A stretch of DNA of 64,000 nucleotides from Marisediminitalea lipolytica (GCF_001758465.1 NZ_MJIC01000010.1:310001-374000), one strand, 5' to 3'. Positions 36,336 through 47,086 are shown, counted from the first letter of the stretch. The notes: a model not told the origin generated them from the sequence alone. A program made the numbers and translations.

Positions 36336-38483
36336 ATGAAAGTATTTGCAGTCAGCCTGCGTTGGCCGCAGTGGCGTTATGTCCTGCTGTGCCTTTTTGT
36401 GTTCGCGCTTAGCGCGTGTGGTAAAGCTCCGCTGTCGGAGACCTCAGCCAGCGAGGAAATGGACACGGAAATTCGCTGGGACACCTTTGGCGTTCCGCAT
36501 ATTTATGGCGATAGCGCCGAAAAGGTCTTTTATGGTTTTGGCTGGGCTCAGGCGAAGAGCCAGGGCGATATTATCCTGCGCTTGTATGGTCAGGCCCGGG
36601 GAAAGGGGTCTGAATACTGGGGCGAGGAATACGAAGAAACCGACACCTGGTTACTGGGAAATGATGTGCCAGAGCGCGGTAAGCAATGGTATTTGCAGCA
36701 AACCACTCAGTTTCAGCAAAACCTTGATGCTTTTGCCGCAGGAATCAATGATTACGCCAGCAAACATCCCGACACGCTCGCCCCTGACGTCTTAAAAGTG
36801 CTACCGGTCAGCGGTATTGATGTGGTTACTCACGCGCACCGTTTAATGAACTTTATTTATGTGGCTTCGCCAGCCAGAGTGGTTGGCGATCAGGCTCCGC
36901 CTTTTAAAGCAGGCTCTAATACCTATGCGGTCATGCCGTCTAAGTCTGCCAGTGGTAATACTTTGTTATTGCAAAACCCCCATTTGCCCTGGGCAACTGG
37001 TTTTTTTACTTACTATGAAGCGCATTTAGTGGGGCCTGATTTTGAAATGTACGGCGCTACTCAGGTAGGGCTGCCGGTAATTCGCTTTGCCTTTAACCAG
37101 CGCATGGGTATTTCCAACACCGTAAACCGTATCCCCGGTGCCACCACTTACCATCTTACCCTTAAAGAAGATGGCTACCTCTTCGATGGCGAGGTGTTGC
37201 CATTTGAGACTACCGAAAAGACGTACCGGGTATTACAGCAAAACGGCACGCTTAAAGAAAAAACACTGGCTGTGCGAAAGTCAGTTCATGGGGCGGTGTT
37301 TGAAAGGCAAGATGGTGAAACAGTCGCATTGCGCGTTGCTGGGCTGGACCGGCCGGGTATGCTGCAACAGTATTTTGATATGTTGCAGGCAACAAGCTTC
37401 GCTGAATTTACTACGGTAATGGAAAGGCTACAGGTGCCAACGTTTAACATTACCTACGCTGATAAAGAAGGCAATATTCAGTATCTTTACAATGGCATTC
37501 TGCCCAAACACGAACAAGGCGACCTGGCTTTCTGGACCGGTTTGGTGCCTGGTGATAGTTCTGAGTATGTGTGGAATGAAGTCCATGATTACGCGGATCT
37601 GCCTAAAGTCATTAACCCCGAAAGTGGATTTGTCCAAAATGCTAACGATCCACCCTGGCTGGCAACTTATCCGCCGGCCTACAGCTATAACGATTATCCC
37701 CCTTATGTCGCCGTCGAAGGGCCCATGTCATTTCGCGCCCAGAATGCGGTTAAGATGATGGCCGAAAGTGGCAAACTGAGCATGGCTGATTTTACGCAGA
37801 TCAAAACGTCCACCTATGCCCTGATGACCGAGCGTGTGTTGGACGACCTACTGGAAGCAGCTGAGTTTAGTGAGGATGAACTGGTACAGCAGGCGGCAGC
37901 CGTGCTCGCTGAATGGAACCGGCATTTCGATGAAGATAATCGTGCGGGCGTATTATTTGAAAACTGGGCAGAGCTGTTTGCTGGTAAGCGCTCGGGTTTT
38001 GCTAATCAGTCTAATTATGCCGTGCCCTGGCTGGCAGACTCTCCACTCTCAACGCCCTATGGGTTAAAGGATCCTGCGTTAGCGGTAGCCATGCTGAAAG
38101 AAGCTGCTGAGAATACTTTAGCCACTTATGGCCGTATCGATCCGCGTTTTGGTGATGTGTCGCGTTTTATTATCCGGGATAAGGATGTGCCTGGCCACGG
38201 TGGTTATGGCAATCTGGGCGCGTTTAACGTGATCACCTGGTGGGACCCGGATGGCGATGGTATTCGCGAACCGCGCCATGGTGAAACCTGGGTTTCCATG
38301 GTGGAGTTTTCGACGCCGGTTAAAGCAAAGGGCATCATGGCGTATGGTAATTCCCGCCAGGTCAGCTCAGCGCATTATGCAGATCAGCTGGAACTGCTGG
38401 CTCGCGATGAGTATCGAACACTATGGCTACAGCGAGAAGAAGTGGAAGCACACACAGAAGAAACTGAGTGGCTGGAACGTTAA
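36336..38483 (+). CDS. Penicillin acylase family N-terminal nucleophile hydrolase
   Basis: A 715-residue secreted Ntn hydrolase. The N-terminal signal ends in a lipobox ([10 protein letters not shown]). The alpha-chain (about 45-190) includes [13 protein letters not shown]; self-cleavage is expected just before the nucleophile Ser in KAGSNTYAV, and the beta-chain continues with [10 protein letters not shown] and [12 protein letters not shown]. Relatives hydrolyse amide bonds in beta-lactams, cephalosporins or acyl-homoserine lactones (quorum quenching). The substrate cannot be read. ATG 36336 is chosen over TTG 36324. A strong terminator follows. Confidence 0.88.
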   Translation: MKVFAVSLRWPQWRYVLLCLFVFALSACGKAPLSETSASEEMDTEIRWDTFGVPHIYGDSAEKVFYGFGWAQAKSQGDIILRLYGQARGKGSEYWGEEYEETDTWLLGNDVPERGKQWYLQQTTQFQQNLDAFAAGINDYASKHPDTLAPDVLKVLPVSGIDVVTHAHRLMNFIYVASPARVVGDQAPPFKAGSNTYAVMPSKSASGNTLLLQNPHLPWATGFFTYYEAHLVGPDFEMYGATQVGLPVIRFAFNQRMGISNTVNRIPGATTYHLTLKEDGYLFDGEVLPFETTEKTYRVLQQNGTLKEKTLAVRKSVHGAVFERQDGETVALRVAGLDRPGMLQQYFDMLQATSFAEFTTVMERLQVPTFNITYADKEGNIQYLYNGILPKHEQGDLAFWTGLVPGDSSEYVWNEVHDYADLPKVINPESGFVQNANDPPWLATYPPAYSYNDYPPYVAVEGPMSFRAQNAVKMMAESGKLSMADFTQIKTSTYALMTERVLDDLLEAAEFSEDELVQQAAAVLAEWNRHFDEDNRAGVLFENWAELFAGKRSGFANQSNYAVPWLADSPLSTPYGLKDPALAVAMLKEAAENTLATYGRIDPRFGDVSRFIIRDKDVPGHGGYGNLGAFNVITWWDPDGDGIREPRHGETWVSMVEFSTPVKAKGIMAYGNSRQVSSAHYADQLELLARDEYRTLWLQREEVEAHTEETEWLER

Positions 38484-38499
38484 TTACGTTGAAAAACGC

Positions 38500-38524
38500 A
38501 AAAGGGCACGCAGCGTGCCCTTTT
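38500..38524. terminator. Bidirectional terminator after the acylase gene
   Basis: AAAAGGGCACG (38500-38510) and CGTGCCCTTTT (38514-38524) form a long GC stem with a tight loop and A/T tails on both sides. It serves the acylase gene and the convergent SDR gene. Confidence 0.9.
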
Positions 38525-38544
38525 CTATGCAGCGTTCAGGCTGC

Positions 38545-39324
38545 TTAAAACGCGCTGGGGTTTAACCCACCATCAAGCAGGATATTCTGTCCGGTAATGT
38601 AGCCGCCAAACTGGCTGGCCAGGAAAGCACAGGTATTACCAAACTCTTTGGGGTCGCCAAAGCGATTGGCCGGAATCTTAACCGCTAACTCGTTGGCTAC
38701 GGTTTCTTTGTCGTTGCCGGTGCGGGCCATACCGGCACTTAAAACACCGTCTAATCGATCGGTGGCAAAGTAACCCGGCAGAATATTGTTGATAGTGACA
38801 TTTTTATCCGCCACGGTACGGGCAATACCGGCCAAAAAAGCCGTTAACCCGGCACGGGCGCCGCTGGATAAATCGAGGCCAGCCACCGGCATTTTCACCG
38901 TCATGGAAGTGATGTTGATAATGCGACCAAAGCCACGTTCCACCATGCCATCGAGCACTTTTTGCACCAGATTAATCGGTGTGAGCATGTTCATGTTAAG
39001 GCCATCAACCATTGCGTCGTTATCGAGTTCGCGGAAATCTTTTAGCGGCGGACCACCATTGTTATTAACCAGAATATCGGGCGCGGGGCAGGCTGCGAGT
39101 AGTTTTGCCTGACCGTCTGCGGTGCTCACGTCACAGGCAACGGGCGTAACTGTTACCCCGGTGGCACTCGCAATTTCTTCGGCTACCTGAGCCAGTCGCT
39201 CAGCGTTTAATCCGTTGATCACCAGGTTCACTCCGGCCTCTGCCAGTGCCTGAGCACAAGCCCGGCCCAAACCTCGGCTTGAGGCGCAGACGATAGCCTG
39301 CTTACCTTTAAGTCCTAAATCCAT
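38545..39324 (-). CDS. Atypical short-chain dehydrogenase/reductase
   Basis: A 259-residue SDR with the nucleotide motif CASSRGLGRACA (TGxxxGxG position, degenerate start) and VNNNGGPP for NNAG. The catalytic serine is Ser140 in NITSMTVK. The expected Tyr-x3-Lys pair is missing: at these positions stand Ser153 and Arg157 in GLDLSSGARAGL. This is a known atypical SDR subgroup with the L-S-x-x-x-R pattern, usually annotated as 3-oxoacyl reductase-like. Its reaction is uncertain, and it may not be a standard alcohol dehydrogenase. GGATTG precedes the ATG. Confidence 0.85.
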   Translation of the reverse strand: MDLGLKGKQAIVCASSRGLGRACAQALAEAGVNLVINGLNAERLAQVAEEIASATGVTVTPVACDVSTADGQAKLLAACPAPDILVNNNGGPPLKDFRELDNDAMVDGLNMNMLTPINLVQKVLDGMVERGFGRIINITSMTVKMPVAGLDLSSGARAGLTAFLAGIARTVADKNVTINNILPGYFATDRLDGVLSAGMARTGNDKETVANELAVKIPANRFGDPKEFGNTCAFLASQFGGYITGQNILLDGGLNPSAF

Positions 39325-39457
39325 ACAACCAATCCTTATCTGTAGTGACCTGTGGCATGTTGCCAGCAGGCTGATAAACCATAGTTCCTCATCTTACCGG
39401 CTTGCAGCGCTATGAAAAGGAGCTCTGTCGTTAATTTAGGCGAAGTCAGCGAGCGGG

Positions 39458-40720
39458 TTAGCTATGCGCTTGCGGACTAGGAAGTGGTGGCAATGAGATA
39501 TAAACGCTGAAGTCATTGTCGCTATCGCCGGGAGAAGTGGTCACGGTTAGCTCACCCTGATGAAATTCAACAATACGCCGCGCCAGAAACAGGCCCTGAC
39601 CAATCCCCAGAGGAGCTGCCGCGCTATTTGGTTCGGCTAGCGGAGGAGTCACTGAGGTATTACTGATTTGATTACTGAATCTGAGTGATTGATGCTCAAG
39701 TGAAATCGTCAGCGTGTTATCACTGCCATGATAGTGGGCATTTTCAATCAGATTGCGAAACAGCAGGTAAAGCAGGGTCTCATTAGCGACGACCTGGTAA
39801 TTATCGGGCACCTCAATGTTCAGCTGAAAGTCGGGCCGCAATCCGCTTAGAGATAGTGTCATGGTGACATCTTCTAACACACTCAGCACATTAAGCGGGC
39901 GCATTTGCCGGCTCTCTTCCCGGGCCAGGGCGGTCAGTACATCCAGCGTTTGGGTGAGTTTACTTAACTGGTCTCGAGCCTGTTTTTCATCGTCGTGTGA
40001 TAACGGGCCCGTTTGATTAAGCGTGTTTTGCAAAATACTGATCGGCGTTCTTAATTCGTGGCTGATATCCCGGGTAAACTGGGTTTCGCGATCAAGCAGG
40101 TCGGTGAGATTGTGCCACTGTTTTTCGATAGCGCGGGCTAAAAAGCCCACTTCGTTATCTGGCAGACTGGCGGTAAATCCGGCCGGAAATAACAGCCGAG
40201 GGGTATCGCTTTCCACCCGTTGGCGTAAGCGGTTAAGAGGTGCGACGATTTTTTCAATACGGCGCATCAGAAGCCAGGAACACAGAGCAAAAATCAGCGT
40301 GCCCAGAAAGGCCACCCCCGCTATATTCAGCGGCCAGACCTTGTTGGTTACCGTAAAAGCATCCACTTCGGCATACAGCAGGGCTTCCAGCCCGTTAATT
40401 TGCAGCGGCACAATGTGAATGTTGCCAGCCTCGGTAATAAATTCGATCCGTTCCGGCTCCTTGTTATGCATCTGCTGAACAGATGCTGGCAGGCGTTGCC
40501 AGCTGCTAACAATTTTCATCCACGGATAGCGGGGCAGGGGCAGCGCACCAGTGGCCTGATATTGCTGTTCCAGATATCGCGCCTCGGTTCTTATCTGCTG
40601 GTTAATGACATTGTCTTCGATAAGATAGCCGTACAACTGAGTGAATCCGGCAAAAATACACAACAGCACGAGCGTATAAAGCAAAAACAGCCGTTTTATT
40701 TGTTGGCCAATCTGCTTCAT
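39458..40720 (-). CDS. Sensor histidine kinase
   Basis: A 420-residue two-TM sensor kinase. TM1 is at about 10-30, followed by a periplasmic loop of about 110 residues, TM2 (about 130-155), a HAMP-like linker, the phospho-acceptor His in DISHELRTPISIL, N box LFRNLIENAHYHG and G box GIGQGLFLARRIVEFH. The response regulator gene lies upstream and overlaps by 4 bases. The group resembles QseC/PmrB-type EnvZ-family kinases. The signal is unknown. Confidence 0.92.
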   Translation of the reverse strand: MKQIGQQIKRLFLLYTLVLLCIFAGFTQLYGYLIEDNVINQQIRTEARYLEQQYQATGALPLPRYPWMKIVSSWQRLPASVQQMHNKEPERIEFITEAGNIHIVPLQINGLEALLYAEVDAFTVTNKVWPLNIAGVAFLGTLIFALCSWLLMRRIEKIVAPLNRLRQRVESDTPRLLFPAGFTASLPDNEVGFLARAIEKQWHNLTDLLDRETQFTRDISHELRTPISILQNTLNQTGPLSHDDEKQARDQLSKLTQTLDVLTALAREESRQMRPLNVLSVLEDVTMTLSLSGLRPDFQLNIEVPDNYQVVANETLLYLLFRNLIENAHYHGSDNTLTISLEHQSLRFSNQISNTSVTPPLAEPNSAAAPLGIGQGLFLARRIVEFHQGELTVTTSPGDSDNDFSVYISLPPLPSPQAHS

Positions 40721-41403
40721 AACGACGCCTGCAAACCAAATCCTACACCATGAATGGTTTTTAGCATGGGAAAGTCGAAGGGCTTATCTAACTGCTGGCG
40801 GATGGTATAAATATGCGATTTCAGCACGTCGCTGTTGTGAATATCATTACCCCACACCCGCTCTATGAGTTGCCGCCTGCCAAGCGGCATGGGATGCGCC
40901 TTGGCCAGTGTTATCAGTATTGCCTTATCGGTGGCAGACAGATGTAACACCTGTTGCTGACGACTCACGGTATTGGTGACTAGGTCAATGGTCATCTCAC
41001 CAATAACCAGCTGTTTGGCCTGGTGCAGATCGCGCCGTCTGGCCAATGACAAACATCTCACCAGCACCTCGTCGGGCTGGTAGGGCTTGGTTACATAGTC
41101 ATCGGTGCCCGCAGCAAAACCCGCCAGTTTGTCGCTCAGCGCAGTGCGTGCAGTAAGCATTAATATCGGCAGCACAGACTCAGCCGTTTGCTTAATGCGC
41201 CCGCACAGCTCAATACCGTCGGTGTCGGGTAAGGTCAAATCAAGGATCACCACATCGTACTCAGCGTCTGCTACCTGCCTGAGCGCATCCCTGCCGGTGC
41301 TTACCACGTCAATGATGTGGCCGGCATCAGTTAAAAAGCGCTCCAGTTGCGCTGCCAGCACGGCATCATCTTCAACTATCAGTATTTGCAAAAACTGTTT
41401 CAT
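40717..41403 (-). CDS. OmpR-family response regulator
   Basis: A 228-residue regulator. The receiver domain (5-120) has acidic residues EDD near the start, the phospho-acceptor Asp in DVVILDLTLPDTDG and Lys in DDYVTKPYQ. The C-terminal winged helix (130-225) has the pattern LSATDKAILITLAKAHPMPLGRRQLIERVWG and HIYTIRQQLDKPF. It is the first gene of the pair with the downstream kinase (ATGA overlap). The 154 bases upstream, facing the divergent S41 lipoprotein gene, could hold a shared operator. Confidence 0.93.
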   Translation of the reverse strand: MKQFLQILIVEDDAVLAAQLERFLTDAGHIIDVVSTGRDALRQVADAEYDVVILDLTLPDTDGIELCGRIKQTAESVLPILMLTARTALSDKLAGFAAGTDDYVTKPYQPDEVLVRCLSLARRRDLHQAKQLVIGEMTIDLVTNTVSRQQQVLHLSATDKAILITLAKAHPMPLGRRQLIERVWGNDIHNSDVLKSHIYTIRQQLDKPFDFPMLKTIHGVGFGLQASL

Positions 41404-41557
41404 AGGGTTGTAGGTGGCGGTTTCAATACCTTAAAAACTCTCACAGGCGATGCGCTAAAACAAGTGATTGCCGCGCTGTTTTTGCAATCTTGACCTTTTC
41501 TTGAAGTTTGCTTTGCTAAGGTTTGCCGCATTACTCAACAACAGGAATTAATGAGCA

Positions 41558-42934
41558 ATGAGAACAGGCATTATAGTGTTATTGCTATGCAGTTTATTGG
41601 GGTGTGGCGGCATGAAAGACTGGATCCACCCGGATGTGGATAAAGCCTTTACCGGGCAAACTTTCACAGCACAGCAATTACAGCAGGATCTGGATTATCT
41701 GGTGGCTACCATGAGTCGCCGTCATCCGGCTTTTGAGCAGTATGTCGACAGCGTTGGGTTATCTGCTCAGGTTGAACGTCTCAGCGCTCAGCTTAAAGAT
41801 GGCATGACCCGAAAGCAGGCATTTGCGGTATTCGGTCAGCTAACGCCGTATTTTAATGACGGCCATTCAATTTTGTTTCCGCTGCTGGCCGAATTTACCT
41901 ATGCTGAAGAAGCTGGCGTTCAAACCTTTCCATTCGGGGTGACCGTGCGGGATGGAAAAATACGTCTGGCCCGCTCTTACCAGCGTAGTGACAAGCAGAA
42001 GACACTGGCCGCGGGCAGTGAAATTATAGCCATTAACGGTCATGCAACCAGCGAGATTATTGCCCGTCTCACGCCACTCAGTCACGGTGAGTCGCCGGCG
42101 CTGCGTGAGAGCATGCTGTCGCTACTGTTTCATTACTGGTTATTTGCGGTATTTGACGTAAAAGGCGACATACAGCTGGCAGTTAAGGATAACGGCCAAA
42201 CCACCACGCTAACTCTGCGAAATGACCAGCAGTGGGAGCGGGCAGGCGCCGGGCAGGATGATAATGAACTGACATTTATCTCACCGCAGGTAGCCTATTT
42301 ACGCATTGAATCGTTTGACGTAGATACTGAGCAGGCCGCTTATGATGCCTTTATCGACGCATCCTTTAAGCAAATCCGCCAACAGGACGCGCAAACCCTG
42401 ATCATTGATATCCGTGGCAATACCGGCGGGCAATCGGATGCCGGGGCGAAAATCATTCAGTACCTTACCGATAAACCGGTGCCGCAAGGCTCTGTAGCTA
42501 TCGAAAAACTCAATAGCGATACTAACGGCTGGTTTGGTTACCGGGGCGAACCGGGCGAGGTAATTGAGTTGAGCGTAGAATCTGATGGCATGATTGAACC
42601 GGTAGAGCCATCACTGCAATTTAAGGGGGATGTGTGGGTGGTTATCGATCGCATGAGTTATTCTGCGGCTATCCTGTTTGCCACCACCATTCAGGATAAC
42701 CAGCTTGGCAAAACCATGGGCGAACCTACCGGTGGCTATGCTAATCAAACCGGTAACCTGACACCGTTTTATTTACCCAACACACGTTTGCTGATGCTCG
42801 CGCCCGGCCGTTACATTGTGCGCCCCTCGGGCGACAGAGCGAAGCAGCCGGTAATGCCAGACGTCAAATTAACCGATGAAGCGCTGGCCAATCCGCTGAC
42901 CTGGTTTAAGGCGCATCCTTTACCATCGACATAA
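41558..42934 (+). CDS. S41 family peptidase-like lipoprotein
   Basis: A 458-residue secreted lipoprotein: signal peptide with lipobox SLLGCGGM (Cys16). An N-terminal helical domain (25-110) precedes the S41 fold, with LIIDIRGNTGGQSDAG and the catalytic serine region IDRMSYSAAILF and MGEPTGGYANQTGN. No clear PDZ domain is present; the segment 125-165 (IRLARSYQ, LAAGSEIIAINGH) could be a PDZ-like remnant. It is divergent from a two-component system and may be regulated by it. It resembles the gene at 23125 only in fold. Confidence 0.85.
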   Translation: MRTGIIVLLLCSLLGCGGMKDWIHPDVDKAFTGQTFTAQQLQQDLDYLVATMSRRHPAFEQYVDSVGLSAQVERLSAQLKDGMTRKQAFAVFGQLTPYFNDGHSILFPLLAEFTYAEEAGVQTFPFGVTVRDGKIRLARSYQRSDKQKTLAAGSEIIAINGHATSEIIARLTPLSHGESPALRESMLSLLFHYWLFAVFDVKGDIQLAVKDNGQTTTLTLRNDQQWERAGAGQDDNELTFISPQVAYLRIESFDVDTEQAAYDAFIDASFKQIRQQDAQTLIIDIRGNTGGQSDAGAKIIQYLTDKPVPQGSVAIEKLNSDTNGWFGYRGEPGEVIELSVESDGMIEPVEPSLQFKGDVWVVIDRMSYSAAILFATTIQDNQLGKTMGEPTGGYANQTGNLTPFYLPNTRLLMLAPGRYIVRPSGDRAKQPVMPDVKLTDEALANPLTWFKAHPLPST

Positions 42935-43101
42935 TTTGCCCCATCGTTGCGATAAGTCACAAGTTGAGTCTGCTAACAGGCTCAACTTTCTTATAAATTT
43001 CCGTATACTGGGGAACAGATAAAGTCCAAAAACCTCGTGCAAAACATCTTTATCTGTAATGAAGCCAGCGTAAGACTGGTACTGACAATCAGGAGTACCC
43101 T

Positions 43102-43914
43102 ATGCCTGCCCCGATAAATACATTCAAACAGGCAATCACCGGTGACACAGCACAAATTGGTTTGTGGCTGGGACTGGCGAATAGTTATACCGCGGAATTA
43201 CTGGCCGGCGCTGGTTTTGACTGGCTGCTAATAGACGCCGAACATTCACCTAATGATCTGCGAACCATTTTGGAACAGTTGCAGGCCATTGCGCCTTATC
43301 CTGCGGTACCCATCGTGCGCCCGCCGTGGCCGGACGCCGTCCGCATTAAGCAAATCCTCGATTTGGGCGTACAAACTATCTTAGCGCCCATGGTCGATAC
43401 TGCAGAGCAAGCCCGTGAAGTAGTGGCTGCAACCCGCTATCCGCCGGAAGGGATCCGCGGCGTAGGCAGCCCGCTGGCCCGGGCTTCACAGTTTAACCGC
43501 ACCAAAGATTACCTTGAAACCGCCAACGGTCAGGTTTGTGTGCTGATTCAGATTGAAACCGTCACGGGTGTCGAAAACCTGGATGCCATCCTGCAAGTCG
43601 ATGGCGTCGACGGCATATTTATTGGCCCGGCCGATTTAAGCGCGTCCATGGGCTACCTTGGCGATCCGGGGCATGATGAGGTACAAGCGGTTATTGAAAC
43701 CTGTATTGCTAAAATTGTAAAAGCGGGTAAAGCGCCGGGGATTTTAATCGGTGATAAACAGCTGGCGGCACGGTATATCGAATTAGGCGCTATGTTTGTG
43801 GGAGTTGGAACCGATACCGGGCTGTTACTGAATGCTTCTGCTGCGTTAGCAGAAGCGTTTAAACCTGAACTGGTCACCCCCGTCCCACAGAACGGTAAAC
43901 GCTCGGTTTACTAA
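43102..43914 (+). CDS. hpaI: HpcH/HpaI class II aldolase
   Basis: A 270-residue cytoplasmic metal-dependent aldolase of the 4-hydroxy-2-oxoheptanedioate type, cleaving 4-hydroxy-2-oxoacids to pyruvate and an aldehyde. Visible are [12 protein letters not shown] (catalytic His, metal-side residues), PIVRPPWPD with the conserved Arg, [17 protein letters not shown] with a metal-binding Glu, and [14 protein letters not shown] with the metal Asp. No other homoprotocatechuate genes surround it, so the physiological substrate may differ. AGGAG lies 6 bases before the ATG. Confidence 0.9.
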   Translation: MPAPINTFKQAITGDTAQIGLWLGLANSYTAELLAGAGFDWLLIDAEHSPNDLRTILEQLQAIAPYPAVPIVRPPWPDAVRIKQILDLGVQTILAPMVDTAEQAREVVAATRYPPEGIRGVGSPLARASQFNRTKDYLETANGQVCVLIQIETVTGVENLDAILQVDGVDGIFIGPADLSASMGYLGDPGHDEVQAVIETCIAKIVKAGKAPGILIGDKQLAARYIELGAMFVGVGTDTGLLLNASAALAEAFKPELVTPVPQNGKRSVY

Positions 43915-43972
43915 ATGAGCAGGCACAACATGCGCGTTGTCCAGCCGGTTAATTTTACTGACTGGTTGCGCG

Positions 43973-46249
43973 CTATTGTTGTAGTTTAACCCGCAGTAAA
44001 TCATCGCCGGGGTTTTGCGGCGCCAGCCAGCGATAATCCAGCCAGCCTTGTTGAGATTGTTGCAGATAATCAGGCTGTGGCTGCCGGTTCAGAGCATAAT
44101 AAATGGCTAACGGCGTGGCGTTATTGCCTATGTGTTGAACCAACGAATCCAACTGCTGCTGTTGCGTTGTTGTAAGGGCATCGAGTGCATCAAGCGCCGC
44201 GAAGCGCTGGGCGGTGTAAATATTTACCGTGCTGCCCTGGGGCGCTGTAGCATCAGCGAGTCTATCCGCCAGTGCCCCGGTTTCCTGTGTAGTAATGTAA
44301 TTATCGAATACCAGCGGCAACAAACTGAATATCCGATTATCCAGCAAGGGGAGCTCCAGCATTAATTGACGGGCAACTTCAGGCGCTTCACCATGCCGGG
44401 CAAAGCGTAAAAAGCCCTGCCAGAATCTCGCCTGTGGGCTGTCGCCCAGTAAGCTGGCGGTTTGTTTAAACCAGTTGTCAGCCTGCGCAGTGTCTCCCGC
44501 TTCCATAAACAGCAGGCCAGTGTACGCTGAATTTACCGGTGATGCCGGGTCAATGTCCGCCGAGCGCTGCATGCTGGCCAGCGCCCCATTGATATTGCCC
44601 TGGCGATGGTAAGCTTTAGCCCGCCATACATAAGCCCAGGTATAGTTGCTATCGATGCTGATAGCGCGTTCAACAGCGGTGAGGGCCTTGGAAAACTCGC
44701 CTCGCCAAAAGTGCACTATGGCCAGATTTACATTTATCCAGGGCGAGAGCGGGTCGAGTTCATAAGCCTGTTGGGCGCGCTCAAGTGCAGCATCAAACTG
44801 ATTGCGGGCTAATTCCAGCTCGGAATAAATATACAAAGCAGCAGTATGTTCGGGCGAACGTTCCAGAATGGCGTTCAGGGTTTGTTCGGCAACGCCAAAA
44901 TTACCGGCCGCAGTAGCTATTAGTACTCGTGCCAACAAGGCGTTGGTGTCTGTCGGGTTACTTTGTAATGCGGTGGCAATGGCCGCGTTAGCTTTATCCA
45001 GAGCTTCTTCGGCGGGCATGTAGGCGTCATGAAAGTCGTGACGGGCGTATATATAGGCCAGCTTGCCGTGGGCGGCGGCAAAATCCGGATCGATCTCCAC
45101 GGCTTTTTTAAAGGCGGCTTCCGACTGATAAAACCACTCACTGGTTTTGCCATTCATCAGCCAGTAATTGCCTCGCAGGTAATATTGATAAGCTTCCACA
45201 TTGTCAACGGTAGCATCCACTATGGGAGTCGCGGAGTTCTGTGGTAATAACGCCTGGTTGATTTGCCGGGCAATGTTTTGCTGAATGGCAAACAGGCCGG
45301 ATGCCGTGTTGGTATAACTTTCAGACCAGACTACCCGATCGCTGCCTGCATCAACCAGTCGCACGGCTATTTTAAATTCATCGTCAATGCGCCTTACGCT
45401 GCCTTCAACCAGATACCGAACATTCAGGGTACTGGCTACTTCGCTCAGGCTATTTCCGGCGTTGCTGTTGGTGGCAGCCAGGGTGGAATAACGGGAAGGC
45501 ACGTCGAGATTCTGATTGCGGGTTAGCGAGTCGGCCAGTTCTTCGGTGATGCCATCGGCAAAATACAGGGTGTCATTGTCGTTACTTAGCTGGCGCAGTG
45601 GCAACACTGCTACGGCGATACGTTGTTGTACTGCTGCGGAATCGGTGTTGCTGCGCAGTGTGTGGTTAACAAAAAAAGCGGTGATAGCCAGCATGATAAA
45701 CAGCGTGAATGCCACTACTACCGATTTAATACTCACTGTTGGGGCAGGCGACAGGTGCTGCTCTTTTTTAGCCGTCGGCGTATTCTGTTCAACCGTCAGT
45801 GGTGCGGGCTCAGGCTGCGGCGCAGGCTCTTCGGCTTTTACAGGTATCGCTGGTTTGCCGGACGCTGATGCTGGTGTTGTTTTGGCTGTCGGCGGGTTAC
45901 TGGCATTGGTATCATTTTGCCAGCTGACTTCACCGCGCAGGCGATAGCCTTTTTTAGGCACGGTCTGAATAAGACGACGCTGCTTGCTGTCGTCCAGTGC
46001 CTGGCGCAACTGCGAGATAATCCGGGTTAACGCTTCTTCAACCACGACCCGGCCATTCCATACCTCGCGCAGCAGTTCGCTGCGTTCTACGGTATCACCG
46101 GCATGCACGGCTAACAGATAAAGCACGTGCATCGCTTTGGGCTCAATTCGCTTAATTTCTTTGCCCGCTCGAATTGTATGATCGCCAATATCCACCACAA
46201 AGGTGTTTATAGTGAAGCATCCTTTGCCTGGTAATGGCTTAAATGACAA
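43973..46249 (-). CDS. CadC/ToxR-like membrane regulator with TPR region
   Basis: A 758-residue one-component regulator. A cytoplasmic OmpR-type winged helix (10-105; IEPKAMHVLYLLAVHAGDTV, VNGR-type VWNGRVVVEEALTRIISQLRQAL) is followed by a Pro/Ala-rich linker and one membrane segment (about 175-195). A periplasmic FlgO/TolB-like region comes next (IAVLPLRQLSNDND, FADGITEELADSL) and then many TPRs to the end. Such proteins bind DNA from the membrane. The start is TTG 46249. The divergent small TPR protein at 46488 is a candidate target. Confidence 0.85.
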   Translation of the reverse strand: MSFKPLPGKGCFTINTFVVDIGDHTIRAGKEIKRIEPKAMHVLYLLAVHAGDTVERSELLREVWNGRVVVEEALTRIISQLRQALDDSKQRRLIQTVPKKGYRLRGEVSWQNDTNASNPPTAKTTPASASGKPAIPVKAEEPAPQPEPAPLTVEQNTPTAKKEQHLSPAPTVSIKSVVVAFTLFIMLAITAFFVNHTLRSNTDSAAVQQRIAVAVLPLRQLSNDNDTLYFADGITEELADSLTRNQNLDVPSRYSTLAATNSNAGNSLSEVASTLNVRYLVEGSVRRIDDEFKIAVRLVDAGSDRVVWSESYTNTASGLFAIQQNIARQINQALLPQNSATPIVDATVDNVEAYQYYLRGNYWLMNGKTSEWFYQSEAAFKKAVEIDPDFAAAHGKLAYIYARHDFHDAYMPAEEALDKANAAIATALQSNPTDTNALLARVLIATAAGNFGVAEQTLNAILERSPEHTAALYIYSELELARNQFDAALERAQQAYELDPLSPWINVNLAIVHFWRGEFSKALTAVERAISIDSNYTWAYVWRAKAYHRQGNINGALASMQRSADIDPASPVNSAYTGLLFMEAGDTAQADNWFKQTASLLGDSPQARFWQGFLRFARHGEAPEVARQLMLELPLLDNRIFSLLPLVFDNYITTQETGALADRLADATAPQGSTVNIYTAQRFAALDALDALTTTQQQQLDSLVQHIGNNATPLAIYYALNRQPQPDYLQQSQQGWLDYRWLAPQNPGDDLLRVKLQQ

Positions 46250-46487
46250 TCTGACCGCCCGATTTTTTCATTAGGTTTTCTTGTAACTAATTATAATATA
46301 AGAATTAAAATAATCTATTAGCAATTCTTTAGGATTTAATTTGTTGTTCATCAGGCCAGTGCGTCAGTCCTGCCACATACTCAACCAAAATTTAAACAAG
46401 TAGTGGCCTTTCGGTTAACAAGCGCTTCAGCATGTCGACGGCGAATAGGCTATCAAAAAAACTGTCGTTGTGTTGAGGAAATAAACT

Positions 46488-46973
46488 ATGTCTTTCATTA
46501 ACCGCATCAAAAAGCCGTTGCTCGTTGCCGTTTGTTGTTCTTTTACTGCTGGCGCGATGGCCGGTACCCAGGTAGCCAGCGAAACGTTTCACTTAAAAAC
46601 CAGCTTTAAGGATGTTAATGGCGTTCGCGAAATCGAGCAGGGTAATTATGTAGAAGGGATTGCCCGTACTAAAGCCGCCCTTGCACGCACTACGGTAGGC
46701 GTAAGTCGTTTACCTTTACTGAATAACCTGTGTGTGGCTTACGTTGCCATGGGCGATCTGGAAAGCGCGAAAGCGCCTTGTGACGAAGCGGTTGAAGTCA
46801 GCAACAACGATGTGTTTGCCCTTAACAACCGTGCTGTGATGCATTGCCTGGCAGATAATACGCCGGCGTGTATCGCTGATTTAACCCAGGCAAACGACCG
46901 CAAAACCAAACAACGTATTGTGGCGCAAAACCTGGAACTGGCTAAGTCACGCGACTTACTGACCAAAAACTAA
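46488..46973 (+). CDS. Small secreted TPR protein
   Basis: A 161-residue protein with a signal peptide (about 1-25; SFTAGAMAG) and two to three tetratricopeptide-like units (45-140; IEQGNYVEGIARTKAAL, NLCVAYVAMGDLESAKAPCDEAV, LNNRAVMHCLADNTPACIADL). Pairs of Cys could form a disulphide in the periplasm. It is divergent from the CadC-like TPR regulator with 238 bases between them. GAGGAA precedes the ATG by 7 bases. Function unknown. Confidence 0.8.
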   Translation: MSFINRIKKPLLVAVCCSFTAGAMAGTQVASETFHLKTSFKDVNGVREIEQGNYVEGIARTKAALARTTVGVSRLPLLNNLCVAYVAMGDLESAKAPCDEAVEVSNNDVFALNNRAVMHCLADNTPACIADLTQANDRKTKQRIVAQNLELAKSRDLLTKN

Positions 46974-47086
46974 TTGTAACGATTTTCCCTCTGTGAGCTG
47001 TAGCCCCTGCCTAATGGGGTTCTTGTTGGAGTGTTGGTAACACGGATTACCGTTTTATACTCCACAGACTGTTAATTCAGTCTGCG

